A DNA stretch of 64,000 bases from Undaria pinnatifida (Eukaryota; Sar; Phaeophyceae; Laminariales; Alariaceae): positions 159,075 to 223,074 of the forward strand of contig JABAKD010000005.1 in NCBI GenBank assembly GCA_012845835.1, read 5' to 3'. Below, one piece after another: positions 21,098 through 32,119 of this stretch. The position numbers and the translations under genes are program-made. The notes under the pieces are model-generated. The model was not told the DNA's origin, did no database searches, and saw only the letters and a program-made list of their open reading frames with translations. Numbering within the stretch: the stretch's first letter is position 1; the number at the start of each line of letters is the position of its first letter.

Positions 21098-22146
21098 GGA
21101 GCTAGATACGCGAAAGATCAGACAAGGGGTGCATTTACGTTGTTGTTTAGCGTATTGATACCGTTGAATACAGCCGTTCTATGACGAATTTCCGTACACG
21201 AAATGGAATGAGTACAGGTCAGAGAGGTTGTAGAATTGATCGAGCTAGGTTGCGCTTGCAGATGTGCCTCAGGCTGACCTCAGATCGGCCTTCGAGATCT
21301 GGTATATATGGGTACAAAGCGTTTGAATACCCCTTCGATTATGAGCTGTTGTTGTATGAAGAGGCACCACCTCGCATCCCGGCTGCACGCCGCGTAATCC
21401 GGCAGGAGGATAGCGTAGCGAGGCAGGAGCTGGTACTTATTTTGGTGACGTTTTTCAAAGGGTATTCTTAGGGTTACACAGAATCTGTTGATACACAGAG
21501 GAATGTAAAATGATGCAGGTAGATAGGCGAGCTCTGATGTTCGATCTTTTATCACTTGGTACCCCGCACAGTTCATGTTAAGACATATGCCGGTGGTAAC
21601 ATATGTACCTGGTTGACGAGTGCTTTTTGAAGTTTCCTTTCGGCATTGGCAATCGATAACGGATCAAGCTGATCCTTGGAGGAAAAGTTCGATTTTGGGC
21701 AAGGATTTTCGTTTTTCGTACTTAGCAGTAACCCTTTCGGTTTTTTCGCGTGCAGTGAATAGTGTAGTGAGACAATCAATACACTTCAACGCGTCCAATC
21801 GTGTACCAAGCAGGGAGGAAGTAGGTAGGTATATAATAGCACAATACATTTTCGGCGTAGACTAGGAATCTATATGATTGGTGCGGCTTCTCTCATGTTA
21901 GTGGAAGGTCAATGTATTATATGCGGTGGTGTATCCGTGGTTCACAGCGCCACTTTTGGTTTACCTTTGGTGTGCTCCCTTGCCTTCCAAAATGGCTCCT
22001 CTATTCGTCCATGAGTGATGACGTTCAATTGGTCAACGTGTATTCATCTCGCAGTCGCCCGCCTTGATCTGGTCTTGCTGTGCAAGTCCTGTCTAATTTG
22101 TAGTGAGTAACAAAAATAATGAGTACATGTACGTGTCACACCTACG
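21098..22146. other. Unassigned region
   Basis: Short frames on both strands (+ 21181-21471, - 21280-21576, + 21620-21865 and others) overlap one another without recognisable domains. No repeat shared with the rest of the window was noticed. Confidence 0.4.
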
Positions 22147-22608
22147 TTGATAACCGGCACATTACCCATGTATGTGTGTATGTGTGTATGCACAGCGCTA
22201 CCGACAAAAGTAGGTTTGCTTGAAGCGCTACCAACTAAAGTAGGTTTGCTTAAAGCGCTACCGACAAAAGTAGGTTTGCTTCAAGCGCTACCGACAAAAG
22301 TAGGTTTGCTTAAAGCGCTACCGACAAAAGTAGGTTTGCTTAAAGCGCTACCGACAAAAGTAGGTTTGCTTAAAGTCGGAAAGGGGTTATTTTTTCGCCA
22401 CTACCGTTTCATGAAGCGTTACATGAATTATTTAATCCATCCAGTGGCCATGTTCTCCACTGCAATGGGCCGGGCCAGAGGTCGCGAAGTCTGCAGTGGA
22501 GCAGAATGCTCGCACTCTCAATCGTGTCACGCCAGCATCCAAGGTTGCAAATCTTTTTCAAGATTTGGTTTATTTTTCTACTATTCGTCAGACAGCTGTG
22601 CTTGTTGA
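22147..22608 (+). other. 153-codon frame carrying the decapeptide repeats
   Basis: Starts MITGTLPMYVCMCVCT, which is short and hydrophobic. Six ALPTKVGLL(K/E/Q) repeats follow, then a non-repetitive tail. No known domain. The start lies 48 bp before the array. It may be a lineage-specific gene, but a frame opened by the repeat is equally possible. Confidence 0.25.
22195..22374 (+). repeat. 30-bp tandem repeat, six copies, in-frame 10-residue repeat
   Basis: Six units of GCGCTACCGACAAAAGTAGG plus TTTGCTTAAA, nearly identical (unit 2 has CAACTA, and the last bases of units vary). The + frame at 22147-22608 reads them as ALPTKVGLLK-type decapeptides. Because 30 is a multiple of three, one frame stays open automatically. 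The variants at the unit ends change K/E/Q. Whether it is translated is unknown. Confidence 0.9.
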
Positions 22609-22657
22609 AACATGGTGGTTTTGTCCGCTTTGTTTACCGCGGTTGACGACTTCTCCC

Positions 22658-22912
22658 TTAGGACCCCAATGGCCACACGCTCGCGGTGGTACCCCTGCCT
22701 ATGCGCTTGCTGCCGTCGAATATATTTTGCTGGCCTGCTCGCTGATGTTGCCAATCGACCGCAGGCCTGATGAAGTCCTGAAACGTGGACATCATTCGCG
22801 CAAGCCTCAAGCCATAGCGTTCAAGATAATATCGCACAGCTAACCGATCCAGTTCAGAATGTGCTAGTGGGTGTCGGCTAATAACAAGAAACCTAAGTTC
22901 CTGATCGAACAA
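22658..22912 (-). other. Candidate minus-strand exon, unknown protein
   Basis: An 84-codon frame starting MFDQELRFLVISRHPLAHSE, then LDRLAVRYYLERYGLRLARM. The composition and amphipathic pattern look like a real protein. No family recognised. The opposite + frame (22496-22843) is poorer. It may be one exon of a gene split by introns, or a pseudogene fragment. Confidence 0.3.
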
Positions 22913-23825
22913 GTATTATACTGACTGCTTCAACAAGTCTCTATTTTCACAATTTCTACCGATACTTGTAAGTGTTATACTTGTACAATCTTACAACATA
23001 TTTAACTCGAATTGTCAAGAGTAAAAAAGCGACTCCACGCTTGGTGATGGTGGGGAGGATAGCCCAGGCGCACACCCACTAACCGCTAATTTAAGGGTAG
23101 AGCGAAACGGTGCACCACACCCTCTAACTAGTCGTCGCTAAGTGACACTGCTGTGGCAGCGAAAGCAGGGCGGCAGGCTCGATGAAGGCAAAACATATGG
23201 GTGGAAGAGGTGGGTGGAGGATGATTGTGTACAGGACGCAACGCAGCCTAACACAATGGCAACCAGCGCAACCTTGAGTTGACTGACGGCAGGGAGGACG
23301 GCGACGATAGCCGATAGTATGTGATGTGAGATGAGAAACGGGGGAAGCCCTTCGTGGTGCAAGGTAGTCGACCACCGTGGGTGGTACATCGGCACGAAGC
23401 TCGATGTTCGCAGACATTTCGAGCACACGCAACATGTTTCTCACCCAAGAGCACAGTCTTCTAGCTTATCAATATTTTCTTTCATAGTTTACGAATTCAA
23501 GATGTTCGAAACACACCGCGATAGCAAGCAACCCCCGTGAGCACCAATCTAACTCGTTCTTTAAGGTTATCCCACGGTAAGGGCACGGCAGAAGTTCCTG
23601 AGTTCCGCACATGAGGACCTTAAAATCTCACCCGAAACGCCACTTTGAAGACATCCGTTCGCCCCACCCGACCTATTTTTCCGTGCGATAGTCATTTAAC
23701 TAATATTGATATTCGTGAATTTGCCGTGCTACTGTACATATAACCGGTAGTTCCGTTCTATGAGACTTAACGAAACGTTTAGCCGAAAACGCGCAATCTC
23801 TTCTGCGTCATGACTCTGTCTGTTC
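22913..23825. other. Unassigned region
   Basis: Several overlapping minus frames (23124-23454) are rich in Cys, His, Pro and Ser and appear spurious. No repeat relationship to the rest of the window was noticed. Confidence 0.4.
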
Positions 23826-24200
23826 TTGTTCCCGAAACTCGCTATTGTCTTCCTTGCGTCGTTTTCTATATATATCGTGTTTTTTATTTTTTTAAATCAT
23901 ACTACTATTGCTGCCATCGTGATGGGGCAGAATTGGAATAATGCACGTACTATCGTGTCGTCACGGTCTACGAGGATGGCGGTACGAGCACTAGTACAAG
24001 TAGCCAGTTCTGTTGGTGAATTATTTGATTTCCTCATTGATATGCGGTGTGGACGGTTTCAGCTACAACTGGGGTTAGGGCTAAGGCAAGGTACTCCGCC
24101 GGTTTCCCTTCTCCCCTGTCGCTCTCTGTACGTGACCGTGGTGGCCGTCATTCGTCGACGGGGGTGCGCGCCACAGGTCGAGGGGGGACGGCGGTGCTAG
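23826..24200 (+). other. Unrecognised 124-codon frame with N-terminal hydrophobic stretch
   Basis: Opened by a TTG at 23826; no ATG before residue 33. Residues 5-27 are strongly hydrophobic (LAIVFLASFSIYIVFFIFL), followed by a segment MAVRALVQVASSVGELFDFL that looks helical. No known family. It could be a fragment of a membrane protein or chance. Confidence 0.2.
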
Positions 24201-25007
24201 CGTAGCTGCCCCTAGATGAGAAAACAGACCTTCCTGCTGGGTGGACCAACATCTGGGGAAGCGTCGGCGGTCCCGACCGTTGGCGGAGCTGTTAAGGGTA
24301 GCTTCGTCTAAACGTCTGCACGCAACAAAAAAAAGCAACAGACAAAGTGATGTGTGGTGATATTGGGTTTCGACAATATTTATGAGGCAGTGTGGTAGTT
24401 CGGACATAAGGAGAGCCATTCCAAGAGCGTTGGAGCAACCTTTCACACGAGGAGGCCTCAACGCTCATGTTCGGTAAGGACAATCGATGTACGTAGAAGG
24501 GCTGTAACCTGACAAGACATGATAGGCGGGGCAGGGTGGTATACAGGAACGTGTGATCGGGCACAAGAGTGTATCTACTTCAGAGATGTGCTGACGTGGA
24601 AATACATCGGAGAGGTACAGGTATGCAGTTTACACGATCCCGTTGAATAGGTAGGTTGTTGCGCGGGGGAGCTTCTGAGCACAGCGGAGCAGTGCGTCTC
24701 CGGTGGTGGTGGCCCACAACACGTCTGCCAGAACGACTGCTGCAGTATACAAGATCAGAAGTCGTGATTCTGCGCCTTTGGCGTCGTACTTAAACTTGGA
24801 TGGGGCAGCTGCCACGCCTCTCCTCTCATGAGTTTTCGTTTTCGATCACGTTTGTCCACACGTAATATTAATGACACTTGTTGTCTGCATCTTCTCCCTC
24901 TTTGACCCGGGACACTGCTTTGCTTCTCCGAACCAAATATACTCTGAAAGCCTCGCCTTCAGTCTTTTAGGTAGCCAGATCCCCGAGGTTAGGTTTTCCT
25001 GACAGAT
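24201..25007. other. Unassigned region
   Basis: Minus frames at 24081-24461, 24292-24564 and 24630-24815 are short, overlapping and without recognised domains. No repeat identified. Confidence 0.4.
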
Positions 25008-25750
25008 CTTTGTTGTGTTTGACAGAGGGAATGAACCATGTATGTGTCAGAAAATCGCAGTCCCACGGGACCGTAAAGAAATGGTAAACGAGCCCTCAAA
25101 GAACAGTCTTGGGTGCAGCTCGGCGCCTGCAGGCCAACGAGGGCACGCCGAACGCAGGCGAGGTGGGGCTTTTGCTGACAACATAGGCAGATGTGATGTA
25201 GTCCCTGAAATGACGAGCCATGCCAGGCGTTTGGGTGTTTCCTTTTTGCAAACCAGGCTTTGAGTCTGCATGTCGGCACGCGATCAACTGAAGGCGGAGA
25301 AGACCCCGAAGGAAGGGGACCTCAACATGCTGGAATATACCCGCGACCCGGAGATCGAGCGACGGGGTCACCTGGTGGCGCCGACGAAAAGGTGGGTGTG
25401 GTATACGTGGGTGACCGTGTAAGAGACTGCAGAAGCTGCAACGATTTTGGAAAATGATCGAATGGCCGACGTGGGGTCCTCCCCAGCAGCAACGTACAAC
25501 GAGATGGTCAGTCAAGGAGAAATTACCCAGGGGTCAAGGGTATTCAAACGATGGATCTAAACAAGATCCAGTATTTTGGCGTCAGTCAACGTCAAATATT
25601 GGAAATTGCCGTTGGACACGGCTACGATAGAAGCGCACCACGTTTTTTCTGGGGTTCCTTGATTTGGGAGACTAAGACCCCTCCAAAAAAATATTTGGAG
25701 ACAAAAAAACTACTGCCGGATGAAAAGTCACATGGCCCACATGGCCTCTA
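25008..25750 (+). repeat. ~680-bp dispersed repeat (family R8), copy 2
   Basis: Reverse-orientation copy of 8240-8915. Starts GTTTGACAGAGGGAATGAAC (compare 39529: GTTTGACAGAGAGAATGCAG) and continues through CCCACGGGACCGTA, GCAGCTCGGCGCCTGCAGGC and GAGACTGCAGAAGCTGCAAC to GGAAATTGCCGTTGGACACG. Mismatches and small indels relative to copy 1 are spread throughout. Confidence 0.75.
25272..25749 (+). pseudogene. Decayed reading frame, partner of the 8.4-kb frame
   Basis: A + frame from ATG 25272 reads MSARDQLKAEKTPKEGDLNM, continues to DPEIERRGHLVAPTKR and stops at TAA near 25422. The next segment, in frame, reads ETAEAATILENDRM then YNEMVSQG. A frameshift leads into PGVKGIQTMDLNKIQYFGVS and IWETKTPPKKYLETKK to TAG at 25749. 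The peptide order matches the 8.4-kb copy. It has at least one stop and one frameshift. Confidence 0.35.
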
Positions 25751-26516
25751 GGTACGCGACGAGAATCACAAAAAAAAATCACTTGTTTCCGACGATTTTG
25801 TGTGAATGTGGGTGAATGTGAGCCCCGTCATTCTGAAAACAGAATAGCCAAAGAGTGCTACCTCTGTCGTAGAACGCGTCGTCGGTCAAGGGGTAAAAGT
25901 GCCGTCTCCTGACATGTGATGTGTGCTAGAATAATGGAAGAGTGCTGATTTGTTTAGTAATAAAATCGATGCTGGTATCATATCGTGACTACGATATAGT
26001 CTACTACCAGGTACCTCGTATTATATTACGCAGTAGTAGTAGAGTCGGGATTTCGTACACTTGTAATCTCGAATGACAGTCTATTACGTAGAAACGGTAA
26101 TTACGTACTGCTGCTATACACTATGATTACTCATACCACTACAGTGTTCAGAGGCTCCGCTCCGTGCGTGGCTGGCGCCGCCCGCTTCATTTGCGCGAGG
26201 AAGAATGCAACTAAAACATGCAAAATAAGGGCAGAAAGAAGGGTCCTATGATTTGGCGTGGACGGCAAGTTGATGATGCCAAGAGCGGCTTGTGGAAAGC
26301 TAATGGCCTTGTTCTGGGCGTGTGGTTATAGCCTGAGTAACGTTCTGTTCAGCAGTGCCGTTGTAGCTTGTGTTGGAGGGGAAACACGTTGATAAAAAAA
26401 GATCAACTGATGCAAAAGCAAGAAGACGAGTACACAACACGTACAAACTGGTACCCTGTACCTGGTACTTCGTTTCATACCTGGTAAATACTGTTATTTG
26501 TGCGACCAAAGGGCAG
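25751..26516. other. Unassigned region with TACCAGGTA words
   Basis: Contains TACCAGGTA at about 26005-26013 and TACCTGGTA near 26458 and 26477 (starts approximate), plus a GTAGTAGTAG stretch near 26030. A 92-codon minus frame at 26300-26578 overlaps the GC-rich simple repeat and is not convincing. Confidence 0.4.
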
Positions 26517-26590
26517 CGCAGCTCGACAGCACCATAGCGCAAGGCAAGGCACGGCACCGCACCGCACGGCACCGCCAAGGCGCTGCGCTC
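26517..26590. repeat. GC-rich simple repeat (GCACGGCACC-like)
   Basis: Overlapping GGCAAGGCACGGCACCGCAC units. A similar tract in reverse complement occurs at about 47720-47830 (GCCGTGCGGTGCC-type units, preceded by GCTCAGCTCAGCTCAGCAG). Confidence 0.65.
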
Positions 26591-27400
26591 GCTGCTGAGC
26601 TATATATCGTCGGGCTGATCAGAGCTGTGATTCATCAACGTAGTACGAGGTATAAACAAACATAATGTAGAAGTAATGGTATAGATATTGAACATATAAA
26701 ATAAAAAATAATTAAAAGCAATAAAAAGCATTGTGTCATGCATCCGAGCCTGCTCAGCCGTCTGCAGAGGAGAATATCTTAAATTTTGTGTGGGGAGCAA
26801 ACCAAAGACGCCGCAGAGCGATGATTGTAAGTAGGTCTAGTATTGTATTTAGTGGTGTTGAGTCTGCCCTGACGTGTATGGTGACGGTGAGCATAACGGC
26901 GACTTCGACGGGTCGCGTCGTACTACTGTGTGAATATGTTTCATAATGACGGGATCCAGCGATCGCAGTGATGAAAAACCTACGACTTCGTCCACATCAA
27001 TGTACTAAATAAGCAAACTACCTATATATACCAACGCTTTCTTGTAAAATCTCACCCCTCCCCCCGCCCCTTTTTCTCGAACCCTAGCCTTACTCCGTAT
27101 TCACACCGTGTAGCAAAAAATTAACACACACATAGTCAAACTATGAAGAGTAACGGTACTGTAAGTGTATTATGATACCGCTACAACCTATAGTTGTCAA
27201 GGCTGGTTATTGCATGTTTATCTTCAGGGATAAACATGGATTTGCCATACTTGATAAAAACCGCGAGGGAGAACGTTGAAATTCCCAAACTTCCCTCGCA
27301 ACTTCGGTTTCACCCCCCGGAAGCAGCTTTCTCGGCGTACATAAATACATTTTGCAGATAAACACACCGGCCCCACCCCCCCCCCAACCACTGTAAAACA
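26591..27400. other. Unassigned AT-rich region
   Basis: Two short frames (+ 26731-26946, - 26600-26800) without recognised domains. Near 27055 and 27370 there are short C-rich stretches. Minus frames starting at 27557-27621 run into the 100-bp array. Confidence 0.4.
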
Positions 27401-27700
27401 ATATGTATTTGAAAACACAACTCTGAAACAACACGATAACGAAGTCTAGAACCTGAACCGAAACATACACGTGTAGCAACAACCATGAGGACACAAACGA
27501 ATATGTATTCGAAAACACCACTCTGATACAATACGATAACGAAGTATAGTACATCAACCAAAACGTACAAGTGTAGCAAAAACCACGCGGTTACAAAAAA
27601 ATGTGTATTCGAAAGCACCACTCCGAAACAACACGATAACGAAGTCTAGAACATCAACCAAATTATACACGTGTAGTAAAAACCACGCGGACACACGACA
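27401..27700. repeat. 100-bp tandem repeat, three copies
   Basis: Units start at 27401, 27501 and 27601 with ATATGTATTTGAAAACAC, ATATGTATTCGAAAACAC and ATGTGTATTCGAAAGCAC. Each contains ACACGATAACGAAGT and ends near GTGTAG(C/T)AA(C/A)AACCA. The period is exactly 100 bp. Divergence between units is low to moderate. The minus frames at 27207-27621 repeat a Val/Phe/Tyr-rich peptide for this reason. Confidence 0.9.
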
Positions 27701-28356
27701 CAATAAACCATATATACGTCCACGTACGAAACCCAGTCAAAAAATGGAACCCATATACCCTGGGTTCCAAGTTAAGGTCCCCACGAGTGAGAAACAGCGC
27801 ATAGTCTACATCACGTCTTTACACAAACTTGAAATGCGTCAAAACAGCTCGTTGCCAAATGACAGGTTCATCAAGAGCGCAAGATCAAACCGAACGAGAG
27901 ACGGGGTAATCGCAAGAGCGCAAATCATTATAGCATTCGCCCACCACATCACCCCCTTTCAAATTGGTTTTGGGCATTAGCGAATTGGGTCCAACGCATG
28001 TCCGTAGTGTCTCAGGTGGAGTGAGGATCGGTAGTAAAAATCAAGTGCTTCGTTCGATAACCTGTTCTTGACCGTCGGTATACTGAACAATCTTCGGACC
28101 GCGTCTCCTCTGTGTCAGGTGTGTGAGGAATTATATTTGTCGTTTTCAAGCATGCGGCTGCGTTGACATGTACTACCTGGCCTGATGTAGAGGAAATGAA
28201 CACCACTCAGCGACCATCTACTACACGCTAAAGCATGTTTTCATGAGCACCACTCACAAGAGCACCAGACATGGACGCGACAAATACAGGACCACAACAT
28301 CTTCGACGACACAGGGGCGAAAACAGGGCGTATAATCGTACACTAGATAATAATGA
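27701..28356. other. Unassigned region
   Basis: A 125-codon + frame that starts in the third 100-bp unit (27603-27980) extends here with no recognised domain. A 64-codon minus frame lies at 28012-28206. No repeat found. Confidence 0.35.
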
Positions 28357-29062
28357 GAAAAGGAAGTACAGACAGAAATATCAACACTGCGGTAGATAGA
28401 CCACACTACCAACCTATTCCACAGGGTATTTCGTGCCTACCTACCGTCTGCATGATCGCCTGACAACCTTTACCAAACGCAGTATCATATGCCTAACAAA
28501 GTAAAGTCACCCTCGTGTTCAGTAGTGGTGACATCGCATATACATGACATCGCATGCCCACCTCGCCTGCTGTATTTGTAAGATTTATCTCTTTCTTAGA
28601 ATTGGCGACATTAGATCATGGGCGTGAAATCGTACATTTGAGACAGTAATAATTTGAAAAGAAAGCACAGGCAGATATGATAAATTGCGGTAAACCACGC
28701 TACCAACCCATTACGTAGGGTATTTCGTACATACCGTCTGCATGATCGCCTCCCAACCTATGCCAAGCGAAGTATGACTAACGAGGTAACGTAATTGAGC
28801 GCGTGTACACCAAGCGTTCCTTTCAAAACACTGACGATTCGCATTTCTCCCTCTTGTGCTCAATGGCGGTGACATTGCATGACCACATCAACTCGCATGT
28901 TGTATTTGGCAATACGTATCTCTTTCGTATGATTAGCGATGTCAGAAAATAATGGTAACTACATAATGGCGGTGACAGTGCATGACCACATCACTTCATC
29001 TGCTGTATTTGGCAATTGATATATCTTTCTTATAATTAGCGATGTCAAAAAATATTTCAGAA
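28357..29062. repeat. ~300-bp degenerate tandem duplication, two and a partial copy
   Basis: Copy 1 about 28357-28655 and copy 2 about 28656-28965 share GAAAAGGAAGTACAG/GAAAAGAAAGCACAG, CTACCAACC(T/C)ATT, GGGTATTTCGT, CCGTCTGCATGATCGCCT and GCTGTATTTG. A third partial copy at about 28966-29062 repeats only the right end (GGCGGTGACA, CTGTATTTGGCAAT). It abuts an F1 terminus. No frame of note. Confidence 0.8.
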
Positions 29063-29065
29063 GAT

Positions 29066-30725
29066 ATGAGTTTCGACAAAATACTCGATCTCACAGCTGA
29101 AGTGTATTTTCATTTTTTATAAAAAATTGGTAACTACAAATTAAATACTCTATTCCATGTACAATAACAAATTATGAAGATTTATCACGTTGTTTACTAC
29201 ACCTAAAAACTGGGTTGCATACTGCATATAACATCAAACCTTCTACAATAGTAAGCATTACCTGACAGATTATATGAAGGAATGTCTGTTTGCCACAACC
29301 GTCAGATTTGTCTCCATTAAGGATTTATAGTTTCCGCCCACATATCGAAATGTCCCCCCCCCCGTCCCCCGCCCCCGTCCCCCGATCCCCCTCGTGCAAC
29401 CCCCCCTCCCCCCACTCTCCCCCTCCTCCGATTCCTCCCCCCCCCCCCCCCTTTATTTTTTCCCCGCCCAGTTTGTTCAAACGCGCCACTTACAATCGAA
29501 ATCCGCCAGAGTAATAAACACCTCTACGCAGTCGATATTACGTCATTATCTTCCTAACCATCAATGACGTAGTTGTCATTCTCTCCCCCCCCCCCCCCCC
29601 CCTCCTCAACCCCCCCCCACCAACGCTCCCTCCTTTTCCACCACCCGCACGATGGCCTATACCTAGCAAAACGCGTATAACAAGCCCCTACAAATCTTTG
29701 ATCTCACAGCCGGAGTGTCTTACAATATTATACGTGACCTAAACCTCCTAAACAACCCTTCCCCCCCCCTCCCCCCTCCCTGTTTTTTTTTTTTTTTTCT
29801 CGCTCTCCGTTGCTCAAACACCCCACCCAATATGGAAATTCGCCGGAGTAATAAACACTTCACGAACAGGATATCACCTCATTATCATTCTAGAGCTATC
29901 CATGCCGCTGCTTCCCCCCCCCCCGCCCCGAGGGTCCCTTCCTTCCCGACCACCCGCACCATCGCCTAGACCTAGCACCACACGTAAATGAAGACCCTAC
30001 ATCTATGCCACCTAAATCCCTTCCCACCTCCCCCCACCTCCCTCCCCCACCCCCCACCTCCCCACCCCCCCCACCCCACCCCACCCCCACCCCCTCGAAC
30101 ACTCCGCCCTCTACTCACTGATTGTACGACTCACAGGATATACATGATAAACTGGTGCATTCTTCATTCCAAAACCGTCACATTTATCTCTATAAAAGAG
30201 TGTACAGTTTCCACGCACAGATCGAGCTGCCCCTCCTTCCCCCCCCAGCCTCAACCCCCCCCCCCCCCATGATAGTTTCCACGCAAAAATTGAGCTGGCC
30301 CGCCCCCCCCCCCTCCCCCCCCCCTTCCCTTTCCCGCCTCTCCAACCCCGCTCTCTTTTGATCGAACCCAGACCCCCACGTCCTTCAAAACTCCGCCCTT
30401 CTCTCACCGGTTATTCGACTTACAGGATCCATTTAATGAACGGATGCATTTCCTTCCACGGCTGTCAGATTTTGTCCCCCTCAGAAACGGGTTTTATAGT
30501 TGTTGACCCTGATAGCTACACTGTAGTTGTAAGGGGAGTCGCCGACCTATATCCTTCATGAGGACACACAATCCCTGATAGCTACACTGTAGTTGCAAGG
30601 GGAGTCGACGAGCTATGTCCCTAATAGGAAACATAACCCGTAACACGCGCGATCGGAGTATCACACGCAGCTTGCAAACATGAGTTTCGACAAAATGTTC
30701 GATCTCACAGCTGGAGTGAATTTAT
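29066..30725 (+). repeat. Cluster of F1 dispersed repeats
   Basis: At least three F1 pieces in the same orientation: a terminus at 29066-29110 (GAGTTTCGACAAAATACTCG, CTCACAGCTGAAGTGTATTT), a short copy about 29440-29725, and a long copy about 29800-30725. The long copy includes ATATGGAAATTCGCC, AGAGCTATCCATGCCGCTGC, several poly-C runs, two TAGTTTCCACGCA blocks, a doubled GATAGCTACACTGTAGTTG block and the terminus at 30677-30718. Open frames here are Pro-rich or Gly-rich products of the C runs and are not genes. Confidence 0.8.
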
Positions 30726-31069
30726 ATTTATTATAATAATATAATTTGTGATGATTTGCTCTTGTCCTGACTTGACTAGGATGACGATCAAGGGCGCACA
30801 AAAAAATAAATAAACACCTACGTACCAAAACGTTTTTTTCTCCCTCCCAGCGGGGGGAGGGGGGTACGAAGATCCCACCCCCCCCCCCTATTACGCGACA
30901 AAATTCCCTATGCAAACAACCCTCATTCTATATCCTGTCATAAAGGGGCAGGGGGGGTACTATAGAGCGGACACGCAGCCCTCTGGTCGCGCAGCAGCAG
31001 CCTGCGTACCAGCTACGCACAGCGCAGAGCAACGGAAAAAACGGGAGGGAGCAAGAAAGAGTTGTCACA

Positions 31070-31459
31070 ATGAGCATAGCCTCCACGGGTAAGGGAACCT
31101 TGCTACAACCCTCCTTCGACGAGACCGCTCTGCTACAAAGCGTCTGCGGAAAGCCAGGCGATGGCGAGGACTTCATCTGCTGCTGCGGGGTCAACTTCGT
31201 TGACGGTTCAGGAATGGACGAGGGCCAGGCCATTGAGCACGAGTATTCGGCACAGCACATAGAGAGAGTGGAGAGGCATGAGGGCTGTAGCGTGATATTG
31301 GAGCATATCGTGTACCTCGCAGCAGCAGCAGCGGCAAGCACTGGAAAGACAAAACTCTGGTTTGTCATATTATATGTAAAACCGCTCACCCATCGAGTAG
31401 TGTGTGTCGTGCTGCCTTCTCCCCAATACCTGGCAACATCAGCAGTAGCAGAAACCTAG
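31070..31459 (+). pseudogene. Reading frame of the duplicated 1.1-kb segment, copy A
   Basis: A 129-codon frame starting MSIASTGKGTLLQPSFDETA, with a GEDFICCCGVNFVDGSGMDE part and an alanine run from a GCA repeat. Copy B carries the matching start MSSASTVKGPLLQTSFDKAA but stops early at TGA (44787). Peptide-level similarity suggests former coding. No known family. Confidence 0.35.
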
Positions 31460-31619
31460 CCCTGACAGCAGCAGCAGCAGCAGCAGACAGCCATACCAGA
31501 AGCCGTAGCCACGTGATCAAAATCGACAAAAAAAACTCGCGCGAAATGCGGACCAATCAAGTTACTCCGCGTCCCTGTTGGTCCCTGCACGCCTTTCGCA
31601 TGCGAGCAGAGCACTTTCG

Positions 31620-31745
31620 CCTATCGGAAAAATCGCCGCAAAGATCAGCAGCGGCAACTGGGTGTGAAAGAAGTGCAAGTGCGATTTCGGACGCAATATA
31701 GAGCAACTGAGCCTGACCCACGTGGAGACTCACGAACAGTCGCTT
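31620..31745 (+). pseudogene. Decayed C2H2/BED-like zinc-finger peptide, copy A
   Basis: In one + frame the sequence reads IGKIAAKISSGNWV, then TGA where copy B has Cys, then KKCKCDFGRNIEQLSL and later a His-x3-His (HVETH). Copy B keeps the Cys-x2-Cys but ends before the His pair. Together the two copies outline a W-V-C-x2-C...H-x3-H arrangement, like BED-type fingers of hAT transposases. Each copy is broken at a different place. Confidence 0.4.
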
Positions 31746-31895
31746 CAACACAAGTGAGGACTTGTAAGGATACTCGTAGCAGTTGCGGCATTCGCTAGCG
31801 CAAGCAGTTTAGATTAAAATTTGAATAAACGTCAGCTGTGAGTACAACCGATTGAGTGTTTAAAACTCAACTATGCAAGCTGCGTGGTACATTAG

Positions 31896-32119
31896 ATCCA
31901 TGTTTCATGTATGATATGGTGTTTGTGGATTATACCCGTTGTTAATACACTGCTTCACTTTTTTTGCGGGAGGTTGTTCGCTCGTGTTCAGCAGTTTGGG
32001 AACGGCCACGCTGGAGGACGTATTTGAGTCGCGCAGTGTATGAGGCTGCAGGCCTTGTCGACGTGTGTATGCGAAAAACAGGAGCAAATACGTACTTTTT
32101 TCCACGGCTAATCAATTAA
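31896..32119. other. Unassigned spacer
   Basis: A diverged continuation of the duplicated segment extends to about 31925 (compare 45531-45576). Nothing else was recognised before the GC-rich frame at 32120. Confidence 0.4.

Larger units (their letters stand above)
30636..31895. mobile_element. Putative DNA transposon remnant, copy A, with F1-like inverted ends
   Basis: The left end is an F1 terminus (CGCAGCTTGCAAACATGAGT to CTCACAGCTGGAGTG, 30666-30718). The right end, at about 31833-31893, is a diverged reverse complement of it (GTCAGCTGTGAGTAC, AAACTCAACTATGCAAGCTG). The interior from 30785 matches copy B at 44.43-45.54 kb closely. Short inverted ends around a decayed zinc-finger-like peptide would suit a hAT-like DNA transposon. 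That class call is an inference, and no DDE or hATC domain is visible. Confidence 0.45.

Noticed and set aside
22195-22374. Regular 30-bp units that could suggest a CRISPR array
   Set aside because: The units are directly adjacent with no variable spacers, and the setting is eukaryotic. It is an ordinary tandem repeat.
29290-30360. Pro-rich open frames on + and Gly-rich frames on minus
   Set aside because: They are produced by poly-C runs within F1 copies and recur wherever F1 recurs.
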